6,624 nucleotides of DNA from Chloroflexota bacterium (GTDB lineage: Bacteria > Chloroflexota > Dormibacteria > CF-121), in assembly GCA_005889285.1 (NCBI GenBank), contig VBFF01000064.1, forward strand, positions 1-6,624, read 5' to 3'. Of the stretch, positions 1-5,288 are shown in pieces (the stretch's first letter is position 1; each line of letters starts with the position of its first letter). The translations under genes were made by a program, and so were the position numbers. The notes under the pieces are model-generated. The model did no database searches and was not told where the DNA came from. It worked only from the letters and a program-made list of their open reading frames with translations.

Positions 1-30
1 AAAAAAGTCCCGGCCGATTCGGCCGGGACT
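1..30 (-). terminator. Intrinsic terminator ending the leftward gene run
   Basis: A perfect 11-bp inverted repeat (6-16 pairing with 20-30, three-base loop ATT) is flanked at 1-6 by six A residues. Read on the minus strand this is a GC-rich hairpin followed directly by a run of six T, the classical Rho-independent terminator. It lies 29 nt beyond the stop of the small frame at 60-173 and about 190 nt beyond the response-regulator stop. It therefore ends transcription of the minus-strand genes to its right. On the plus strand no T-run follows the hairpin, so it should work mainly leftward. Confidence 0.92.
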
Positions 31-59
31 CGGGGAAGGGAGGGAGCGAGTCGGATCGG

Positions 60-173
60 TCAGCGGCGCAGAACGCCTACCAAACCGCCATAGGCCGTAG
101 CGGCGTACGCGCCGCCGACGAGGAAGACGATGGGCTCCAGGCTCAGCATGATGACGCCGATCACCGTTGTCAT
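60..173 (-). CDS. Possible 37-residue hydrophobic membrane peptide
   Basis: A short frame begins with ATG at 173 and stops with TGA at 62-60, giving 37 residues. It starts MTTVIGVIML and has a hydrophobic stretch from about residue 3 to 23, interrupted by one Glu-Pro at 13-14. A Gly/Ala/Tyr-rich part follows, and the end is a basic LRR, so a single membrane helix with a positively charged tail is plausible. It lies 45 nt after the response-regulator stop and ends 29 nt before the terminator, so it fills what would otherwise be a long untranslated tail. An upstream in-frame stop (194-192) limits the start. No convincing ribosome-binding site sits at the right distance; GAAAGG at 201-196 is over 20 nt away. 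I do not recognise a family. The case rests on composition and position, and it could be chance. Confidence 0.4.
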   Translation of the reverse strand: MTTVIGVIMLSLEPIVFLVGGAYAATAYGGLVGVLRR

Positions 174-218
174 GAAGGCATGATGCGCCCATCAACCTTT
201 CGAAATCGTGACGGAGAT

Positions 219-887
219 CTAGGCTTCTTCTAGCCGAAAACCGGCGCCGCGCACCGTAAGGATGCGCACCCCGGAGTTGACGAGCTTGGCGCGCAGCCGG
301 CTCATCTTGACGTCGATGACGTTTGACCCGAGCGGCTCCGTCTCATCGCGCCACGCGTGCTCGGCAATGGCTTTGCGGTCGACCACCGAGGGGAAGCGCC
401 GCATCAGCAACTCGAGGATGTGGAATTCAGCTGTCGTGAGGTTGAGCAGCTTGCCGTTCATGGTCACGTGGCGCCGTGCCGGGTCCAGCGACAGCGCGCC
501 GCGGCTCATCACCGGCGCACCCACCCCGCGTGGTCGCCGTTGTAGTGCGCGCACCCTGGCGACGAGCTCCCCGAAGTCGAAGGGCTTGACGAGGTAGTCG
601 TCCGCGCCCGCGTCCAGGCCCTGGATTCGGTCGGGCGGCGCATCGCGAGCGGTCAGCATCAAGATGGCTGTGGGCCGGTCATTCCGCCGTGCCCAGGACG
701 CGACCTCGACGCCGGGTACACCGGGCATGCGCCAGTCGAGGATGGCGACGTCGTACTCGTAGAACTTCAGCTGCTCGATGGCGTCATCGCCGCGGTCGAC
801 CGAATCCACCAGGTAACCGGCGTCCTGGAGACCCTGGACCAGCACCTCGCGCAGTCCACGATCGTCCTCGGCAACCAGGACGCGCAC
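219..887 (-). CDS. OmpR/PhoB-type response regulator (orphan)
   Basis: This 222-residue protein is a two-component transcription regulator of normal family length. The receiver domain (about 1-115) has the acidic pair D8/D9, the phosphorylation site D51 in AILDWRMPG, T79 in MLTAR and K101 in LVKPF, all the residues needed for phosphoryl switching. A winged-helix DNA-binding domain follows (about 128-220), with the LTTAEFHILELL segment, the recognition-helix region NVIDVKMSRLRAKL and the C-terminal wing TVRGAGFRLE. The start is GTG at 887-885. It is preceded by AGGGGG (899-894) at 6-nt spacing, and the YceI gene's TGA is one base upstream, so translation is probably coupled. No histidine kinase is in the window, so the cognate sensor is elsewhere or unknown. 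By family knowledge, phosphorylation promotes dimerisation and promoter binding; the target genes are not shown here. The family is certain, the specific role is not. Confidence 0.95.
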   Translation of the reverse strand: MRVLVAEDDRGLREVLVQGLQDAGYLVDSVDRGDDAIEQLKFYEYDVAILDWRMPGVPGVEVASWARRNDRPTAILMLTARDAPPDRIQGLDAGADDYLVKPFDFGELVARVRALQRRPRGVGAPVMSRGALSLDPARRHVTMNGKLLNLTTAEFHILELLMRRFPSVVDRKAIAEHAWRDETEPLGSNVIDVKMSRLRAKLVNSGVRILTVRGAGFRLEEA

Positions 888-888
888 G

Positions 889-1608
889 TCAGGCCCCCTG
901 CCGTGTCAGGAGCAGCTGGAATTCCATGGTCGCGGTGTTCTGCACGCTGACGAAGCCGCCGATGCTCGGCGGGGTCATCCCGAATTGGCTGAACGGAAAG
1001 GAGATCGAGCCGACCAGCTCGATCGTCGACCCGGTCAGCCGGGCGTCGATCGGAATGGTCACCGACTTCGTCACGCCGTGGATCGTCAGGTCCCCGGTTG
1101 CGGAGAGGTGGATCGTCTGACCGCTGCCAGCGTCGGCGGCCAGCGCGATGGGCGAGGTCAACGTGAACGTCGCCGTCGGATAGCGGTCGCTTTGGAGCCC
1201 CTGGGAGTGGATCCGTTGATCGCGCCGGGACTGGTCGCTGCTGAGCTTGCTGACGTCGACCGTGAAGTTCGCTGCCGTCACCGAGTAGCCGCTCGACGCC
1301 TGCGTGAGAGTGAGCGTACCGGTGACCGCGGTCGTCCGGCCGACGGCGTCACTGGGGGCCGAGAGCGCCGCGAGCTTCTCGCGGACGCGATACCCGGCCT
1401 GGGACCCGGAACCAACCGTCCAGGTGCCCGCTCCGGTGCTCGAGTCCGGGCTGGTGGATGCCGACGTGGACGGCGTCGGCGAGCTGAGCGCCAACTTCTG
1501 TGGCGACGAACCGGCGAAGACGACGAAGTAGATGATGCCCAGGCCGGCGGCGCCAAGCAGCAACGCGCCGCCGACGATGGCCGCGATCAGCGTTCGACGA
1601 TTGTTCAT
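889..1608 (-). CDS. Membrane-anchored YceI-domain protein
   Basis: The protein has 239 residues. A short basic N-terminus (NNRR) leads into one hydrophobic helix (about 8-32). A Ser/Thr/Pro-rich linker follows (33-60), then a YceI-like lipocalin-fold domain (about 61-236). Family-like segments are GTWTVGSGSQAGYRVREKL, the FTVDVSKLSSDQSRRDQRI stretch, YPTATFTLTSP, GDLTIHGVTKSV and the closing FGMTPPSIGGFVSVQ region. YceI proteins bind isoprenoid or other amphiphilic lipids in a beta-barrel. The Gram-negative forms are secreted, whereas this one appears tethered outside the membrane on a flexible stalk, or could be released by cleavage. The ATG at 1608 has no purine-rich site before it, so a leaderless or non-SD start is possible. 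The only promoter-like element seen is a TTGAAA at 1640-1635 with a poor partner hexamer. It is translationally coupled to the response regulator. The ligand is unknown. Confidence 0.92.
   Translation of the reverse strand: MNNRRTLIAAIVGGALLLGAAGLGIIYFVVFAGSSPQKLALSSPTPSTSASTSPDSSTGAGTWTVGSGSQAGYRVREKLAALSAPSDAVGRTTAVTGTLTLTQASSGYSVTAANFTVDVSKLSSDQSRRDQRIHSQGLQSDRYPTATFTLTSPIALAADAGSGQTIHLSATGDLTIHGVTKSVTIPIDARLTGSTIELVGSISFPFSQFGMTPPSIGGFVSVQNTATMEFQLLLTRQGA
894..899 (-). promoter_or_regulatory. Ribosome-binding site for the response regulator
   Basis: AGGGGG on the minus strand lies inside the last codons of the YceI gene, six bases before the GTG at 887. It supports choosing GTG as the start and suggests that ribosomes finishing the YceI protein reinitiate on the regulator. 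Confidence 0.75.
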
Positions 1609-1688
1609 CTAAGGAGATGGTGAGGCTGTCGACCTTTCAAATCGATGACAGACTAGGGCCTCACGATGAGACGAGCCTAAGAGGTGGG

Positions 1689-2675
1689 TTATGCGACGGT
1701 GAGGACGGCGGCGCCCTCGAAGCGGCCATGCGCCAGGTCATCGAGCGCGGTGTTGGCCTGGTCGAGGGGATAGGGGTGGACCTCCGTCCGAACCGGGACC
1801 CTGGGGGCGATCTCCAGGAGCTCCTCGCCGTCCCGCCGCGTCAGGTTGGCTACCGAGCGGATCTGCCGTTCCATCCACAGGAGGTCATAGGAAAACGATG
1901 GGATGTCGCTCATGTGGATGCCGGCGCACACGACCACCCCGCCCGGGTCCAGCGTCTTGAGCGCGGCCGGTACCAGTGCACCGACGGGCGCGAAGATCAA
2001 GGCGGCATCGAGCGGTTCTGGCGGTGGCGTTGTCGAGTCGCCAGCCCACTCGGCGCCGAGGCTCCGGGCGAACTGCTGTTTCTTCGTATCGCCCGGCGAG
2101 GTGAAGGCAAAGACGCGGCGGCCCTGGTAGCGGGCGACCTGCGCGATGATGTGCGCCGAGTCGCCGAACCCATAAAGGCCGACGCGCTCCGCATCGCCCG
2201 CCAGCCGCAGCGCGCGGTAGCCGATCAAGCCGGCGCAGAGCAGCGGTGCGGCATGCAGGTCGTCATAGCCCTCGGGTAGCGCAAAACAAAAGCGTTCGTC
2301 GGCAGCGCAGAACTCGGCATAGCCGCCGTCGACCTGATAGCCGGTGAAGCGCCCGTTGACGCAAAGGTTTTCGAGCCCTCGGCGGCAGAAGCGGCAGGTT
2401 TCGTCGACGTACCCAAGCCAGGGGACGCCGATGCGGTCACCGCTCGCAAATCGTTGCGCGCCCTCGCCGGCCGCCTCGACCCGACCGACGATCATGTGGC
2501 CGATCACGAGCGGGAGCTTGGGCTCACTCAACTCGCCGTTCACGATGTGGAGGTCAGTGCGACACACGGCGCACACCGAGACGCGGATCAGGACCTGGCC
2601 CCGAGCCGGCGCCGGGACGGGCAGCTCCACGAGGCGAAGGGGTTCCTTCGCCGCGCGAAGCTGCATCGCCCTCAT
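1689..2675 (-). CDS. Zinc-type alcohol dehydrogenase family protein
   Basis: This 328-residue medium-chain dehydrogenase/reductase probably oxidises an alcohol or reduces an aldehyde with NAD(P). The GroES-like catalytic domain (about 1-150) carries the expected catalytic zinc ligands C38 (VCRTDLH), H60 (IGHM) and C147 (PLLCAGLIGYRAL). A Rossmann domain follows with GLYGFGDSAH (166-175), then the C-terminal catalytic strand. The GVPWLG, FTGYQVDGGYAE and GLYGFG signatures place it in the short zinc-binding alcohol dehydrogenase subfamily (TIGR02822-like). Two oddities are visible. The residue after H60 is Met where Glu is usual in classical enzymes. The structural-zinc loop has three cysteines (C94, C97, C105), with Asp at 91 where the first Cys would align. 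The MRAM start at 2675 matches family N-termini as I recall them and lies 6 nt after the OsmC stop, so the two are very likely co-transcribed. The substrate is unknown. Confidence 0.93.
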   Translation of the reverse strand: MRAMQLRAAKEPLRLVELPVPAPARGQVLIRVSVCAVCRTDLHIVNGELSEPKLPLVIGHMIVGRVEAAGEGAQRFASGDRIGVPWLGYVDETCRFCRRGLENLCVNGRFTGYQVDGGYAEFCAADERFCFALPEGYDDLHAAPLLCAGLIGYRALRLAGDAERVGLYGFGDSAHIIAQVARYQGRRVFAFTSPGDTKKQQFARSLGAEWAGDSTTPPPEPLDAALIFAPVGALVPAALKTLDPGGVVVCAGIHMSDIPSFSYDLLWMERQIRSVANLTRRDGEELLEIAPRVPVRTEVHPYPLDQANTALDDLAHGRFEGAAVLTVA

Positions 2676-2681
2676 TGAATG

Positions 2682-3122
2682 CTAGGCAGTAACACCAGTC
2701 TTGAGTTTTGCCTGCAGGTTGATGGGCGTGGCCGCCAGCGCCTTGGAGACGGGACAGTTCTTCTTTGCCTCCTCCGCCAGGCGCTTGAAGGTTGCCTCGT
2801 CGACGCCCGGGACGTTGCCTTCGGTCGCAAGGTCGATGCGCGAAATCCCCCATCCAGAGTCGCCCTTGTCGAAATGCACGGTCGCCGTGGTTCGAATTTC
2901 CTGCGGCTTGTGGCCGGCCTGCGAGAGCCCATTGGCGAAGGCCATGGAAAAACAGCCGGCGTGCGCCGCGCCGATCAACTCCTCGGGATTGGTGCCAGGA
3001 CCATCCTCCATTCGGCTCTTGAACGAATACGATCCCTGGAAGGCGCCGCTCCCAAGTCGCATCGTTCCCGATCCGTCCTGCAGCGACTTCTGCCATACGG
3101 CTTCCGCTGTACGCACGGGCAT
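2682..3122 (-). CDS. osmC: OsmC-family peroxiredoxin
   Basis: This 146-residue protein is close in length to E. coli OsmC. Members are cytoplasmic dimers that reduce organic hydroperoxides through a reactive cysteine pair. Both cysteines are present: C57 in AAHAGCFSMA (peroxidatic) and C123 in KKNCPVSKAL (resolving). The active-site Glu is in NPEELIGAA (E47/E48), and an upstream Arg (R22) lies in the GTMRLGSG segment. The GAFQGSYSF and GTNPEEL stretches place it in the OsmC branch rather than the Ohr branch. The ATG at 3122 has a good ribosome-binding site, GAGGTGG at 3136-3130, seven bases upstream. It sits between the LLM oxidoreductase (48-nt gap) and the alcohol dehydrogenase (6-nt gap), so it may clear peroxides made by flavin or F420 chemistry nearby. 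That link is an inference from context. Confidence 0.96.
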   Translation of the reverse strand: MPVRTAEAVWQKSLQDGSGTMRLGSGAFQGSYSFKSRMEDGPGTNPEELIGAAHAGCFSMAFANGLSQAGHKPQEIRTTATVHFDKGDSGWGISRIDLATEGNVPGVDEATFKRLAEEAKKNCPVSKALAATPINLQAKLKTGVTA

Positions 3123-3129
3123 CTCTGCG

Positions 3130-3136
3130 CCACCTC
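3130..3136 (-). promoter_or_regulatory. Ribosome-binding site for osmC
   Basis: GAGGTGG on the minus strand lies seven bases before the ATG at 3122 and fixes that start. Its presence within the 48-nt gap shows that osmC is translated independently of the preceding LLM gene. Confidence 0.8.
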
Positions 3137-3170
3137 GCTTTCGTGAATTTGTCGCCGTCCTGACTTGATG

Positions 3171-4193
3171 CTAGTCGACGGCGCCGGCTGCTGTCGCCAG
3201 CATCTCCAGCGTGCGCAGCCGCTCCGCCTGCGTCTTGCCGTGCACGCTCGCCAGCATCGTCGTGACGCCGGCCGATGCCCACAGGGCGAGCCGTTCGCGA
3301 ACGTACGCGGGCGGCCCGGCAATGCTGATGGCATCGACCAGCGCATCGGGCACGCGGCGGATCGCCTCGAGCTGCTTACCGCCGAGGTAGAGGTCCTGAA
3401 GGGTGCGCGCATCGTCGGCGAAGCCGTAGCGGCTGACGAGGTCGTTGTAGAAATTCTTCGTTCGCGACCCCATGCCGCCCACATACAGCGCCACCCAGGG
3501 TTTGAGGGCCTCGCGCGCGCGAGTGCGGTCATCATCGATGCTGACCGGCACATGCGGGGCGATGGCGAGCGTATCCAGGGAGCGGCCGGAGATCTTTGCG
3601 CCCGCCTCGAGTTCAGGGCGGAAAAGATCCATGTGGCCCGGACTGAACAGCGTGGGGATCCATCCGTCGGCGAGCTCACCGGTGAGGCGCAGTCCACCGG
3701 GGGTGAGCGTCGCCAGGTAGATCGGCACCGTCTCGCGCACCGGCCGCGCCAGGAGCTTGAGGCCCTTGTCGAGGCGGAAGACCTCACCCTCGAAGATCAG
3801 GCGATCGCGGCGAAGCACCTGGCGCACGATGGCGATCGTTTCCCGCATGCGCACGAGCGGTCGGTCGAACGCCATCCCGTGCCAGCCACTGATCACCTGA
3901 TGGCCACTCGTCCCGAGCCCGAGAATGAATCGGCCGCCGGAGATCAAATCGAGCGTGGCCGCCGTCTGCCCGAGGAGGGCAGGCGTCCGGCTGAACACGT
4001 TGACGATGCCGGTGCCGAGCCGGATGCGTTGGGTGCTGGCGGCAAGGGCGCCGAGGATGGAGACAGCATCGGTCCCATAGGCCTCCGGCATCCAGACCGA
4101 TTCGAATCCCAGGTTCTCGGCGTGTTGCGCGAGCTCGACCGCTTCGGGAAAGGCGAGGCTGCCCTCGTAGGGGAGGTTGAGACCGAGCTTCAT
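3171..4193 (-). CDS. LLM-class (probably F420-dependent) oxidoreductase
   Basis: This 340-residue TIM-barrel protein belongs to the luciferase-like monooxygenase superfamily. Its segments match the F420-dependent group related to mycobacterial Rv3520c (TIGR03559-type): MKLGLNLPYEG at the N-terminus, ESVWMPEAYGTDA (about 31-43), ASTQRIRLGTGIV, RTPALLGQTAATLDLISGG, the cofactor-loop motif FILGLGTSGHQVISGWHG and RPLVRMRETIAIVRQVLR. By family knowledge such enzymes move hydride to or from coenzyme F420 on alcohols or other organic substrates; FMN use cannot be excluded from sequence alone. The length is typical and no key segment is missing. The ATG at 4193 is preceded by only weak SD-like sequence. 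It is first in the leftward gene run, divergent from the aldo/keto reductase, with osmC 48 nt downstream. The substrate is unknown. Confidence 0.94.
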   Translation of the reverse strand: MKLGLNLPYEGSLAFPEAVELAQHAENLGFESVWMPEAYGTDAVSILGALAASTQRIRLGTGIVNVFSRTPALLGQTAATLDLISGGRFILGLGTSGHQVISGWHGMAFDRPLVRMRETIAIVRQVLRRDRLIFEGEVFRLDKGLKLLARPVRETVPIYLATLTPGGLRLTGELADGWIPTLFSPGHMDLFRPELEAGAKISGRSLDTLAIAPHVPVSIDDDRTRAREALKPWVALYVGGMGSRTKNFYNDLVSRYGFADDARTLQDLYLGGKQLEAIRRVPDALVDAISIAGPPAYVRERLALWASAGVTTMLASVHGKTQAERLRTLEMLATAAGAVD

Positions 4194-4220
4194 CGTGGCA
4201 TCGTACCCGGACCTGCGCCT

Positions 4221-4248
4221 AGAGTAGGGAAGAGCCGGCCATTAACAA
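4221..4248 (-). promoter_or_regulatory. Candidate promoter for the leftward redox operon
   Basis: On the minus strand, TTGTTA (4248-4243, 4 of 6 matches to a sigma-70 -35 box) is followed by a 16-bp spacer and TACTCT (4226-4221, 3 of 6 matches to a -10 box). It would start transcription about 20 nt before the LLM ATG. The opposite strand of the same bases reads TAGAGT (4220-4225), a 4-of-6 match to a -10 box for the rightward reductase, but I see no matching -35. These are weak matches, supported mainly by their location in the only divergent intergenic gap. Confidence 0.3.
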
Positions 4249-4253
4249 GGAGG
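4247..4253 (+). promoter_or_regulatory. Strong ribosome-binding site for the aldo/keto reductase
   Basis: AAGGAGG, a perfect match to the anti-SD sequence, lies five bases before the ATG at 4259. It fixes that start and suggests high translation. It overlaps the possible -35 box of the leftward operon. Confidence 0.88.
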
Positions 4254-4258
4254 ACGTC

Positions 4259-5140
4259 ATGGCAGATCGGACGGGCACAATCACGGCCGCACTCGCGGGA
4301 ACCATCGATATCGGCGGTGACCTTGCGGTCAATCGCTTCGGGTTCGGCGCCATGCGCATCACCGGAGAAGGGATCTGGGGAGAGCCGGTCGACCGGGAGG
4401 AATGCAAGCGTGTCTTGCGGCGGGCGGTGGCGCTCGGGATCAACTTCATCGACACTGCCGATTCCTACGGGCCCGAGGTGAGCGAGCGACTGATCGCGGA
4501 GACCCTCCATCCGTATCCCGGGGATCTCGTGATCGCCACCAAGGGCGGGTTGCTCCGGCCTGGGCCCGGGGCATGGGAACCGGATGGGCGCCCGGAGCAC
4601 CTGCGCGCCGCCTGTGAGGGTAGCCTGAGGCGCCTCCGCGTCGAACAAATCGATGTCTATCAGTTTCACCGCCCGGATCCCAAAGTCCCGTTCGAGGAAT
4701 CCGTTGGCGCCCTTGTGGAGCTGAAAGCCGAGGGCAAGATCCGTCACATCGGGCTGTCGAACGTCACGACCGAGCAGGTGGAGCGAGCGCAGAAATTCAC
4801 GCCGATCGTCTCGGTCCAGAACCGCTACAGCATTTTTGAACGCAGTTCGGAGCCCGTCCTCGACTTCTGCTCACTGGAGCAGATCGCGTTCCTCCCGTGG
4901 CGCCCGGTCGAAGGTGGAACGCTTGCCGATGGTGCTGTCGCCGAGATCGCGCGCCGGAACAATGCGAAGCCGAGTCAGGTCGCGCTCGCCTGGTTGCTGG
5001 CGCACTCGCCGGTGATGCTCCCGATTCCGGGAACGTCGAAGGTGGCGCACCTCGAGGAAAACCTCGGCGCGGTGGCGCTGGAACTGGCCCCGTCTGACCT
5101 CGCCGAGCTCGACAAGATTGCCCCAGAACCCCGCAGCTGA
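4259..5140 (+). CDS. Aldo/keto reductase (YdbC-like)
   Basis: This 293-residue (beta/alpha)8-barrel NADPH-dependent carbonyl reductase has the full catalytic tetrad: D65 and Y70 in FIDTADSYG, K95 in IATKGG and H137 in VYQFHRPD. Further family segments are RFGFGAMRITG at the first strand, IRHIGLSNVT (about 160-169), SVQNRYSIF, and the cofactor-phosphate region LPIPGTSKVAHLEENL near the C-terminus. The N-terminal segments and the GP-V-S pattern after Y70 resemble E. coli YdbC-type enzymes, some of which reduce pyridoxal; that specific substrate is only suggested. The start has an ideal ribosome-binding site. It diverges from the LLM operon, sharing a 65-bp promoter region, so the two may answer to common signals such as reactive aldehydes. 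Its last seven or so codons are overlapped by the next small frame in another phase. Confidence 0.95.
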   Translation: MADRTGTITAALAGTIDIGGDLAVNRFGFGAMRITGEGIWGEPVDREECKRVLRRAVALGINFIDTADSYGPEVSERLIAETLHPYPGDLVIATKGGLLRPGPGAWEPDGRPEHLRAACEGSLRRLRVEQIDVYQFHRPDPKVPFEESVGALVELKAEGKIRHIGLSNVTTEQVERAQKFTPIVSVQNRYSIFERSSEPVLDFCSLEQIAFLPWRPVEGGTLADGAVAEIARRNNAKPSQVALAWLLAHSPVMLPIPGTSKVAHLEENLGAVALELAPSDLAELDKIAPEPRS

Positions 5141-5282
5141 GCCAAGCGACGAAGCCGAGTACGACGCGCTGGACGAGGCCTTGATGGAGACGTTTCCGGC
5201 GAGTGATCCGATCGCCGTCTCCGGGCCGATTCACCGGCGCATCGCCCCCACCCTGCCCTCCCCCGCAAGCGGGGGAGGGTAA
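5118..5282 (+). CDS. Small acidic protein with FPASDP motif
   Basis: A 54-residue frame, TTG (5118) to TAA (5280-5282), overlaps the end of the aldo/keto reductase by 23 nt. An acidic segment (about 8-24, including YDALDEALMETF) runs into FPASDPIAVS (26-35). I recall this Asp-Glu-Ala-Leu...FPASDP pattern from many short, uncharacterised bacterial proteins, and its match is the main evidence. The TTG start is the nearest candidate that includes the whole acidic part; ATG at 5184 would cut into the motif region. No clear ribosome-binding site is seen, so reinitiation after the reductase is likely. The final residues (PSPASGGG) are translated from a GC-rich palindrome, suggesting that the original end was altered by insertion of that repeat. 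The function is unknown. It could be a remnant of a longer gene. Confidence 0.58.
   Translation: MPQNPAAEPSDEAEYDALDEALMETFPASDPIAVSGPIHRRIAPTLPSPASGGG
5256..5279. repeat. REP-like GC-rich palindrome between convergent genes
   Basis: A perfect 10-bp stem (5256-5265 with 5270-5279) encloses a CAAG tetraloop. The arms are almost pure C then pure G. There is no T-run on either strand, so it is not a canonical intrinsic terminator. It sits between the convergent reductase/small-protein genes and the FUSC gene, whose stop lies at 5289. Palindromes of this CCCTCCCCCGC-AAGC-GGGGGAGGG type occur as dispersed elements in many GC-rich genomes (established as a general pattern; copy number here unknown). 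It may protect mRNA 3' ends or slow polymerase from both sides. Confidence 0.8.
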
Positions 5283-5288
5283 GAAGCC

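Noticed and set aside
985..1623. Long plus-strand frame opposite the YceI gene
   Set aside because: It is an Arg/Gly-rich shadow with no recognisable motif, while the minus strand encodes a coherent anchor-linker-YceI protein.
1609..1688. Imperfect inverted repeat between the dehydrogenase and YceI genes as a terminator
   Set aside because: The pairing (TAGGCTC with GAGGCCCTA, minus strand) needs a bulge and no T-run follows, so I cannot support termination there.
3165..4481. A 438-codon open frame on the plus strand across the LLM gene
   Set aside because: It is antisense to a clearly recognised LLM oxidoreductase. Its translation is rich in Arg, Gly, Ala and His without domain motifs, as expected for the shadow of a high-GC gene.
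5100..5282. The FPASDP segment as a frameshifted C-terminus of the aldo/keto reductase
   Set aside because: The reductase already ends normally after its C-terminal helix (SDLAELDKIAPEPRS), and the FPASDP pattern is typical of separate small proteins as I recall them.
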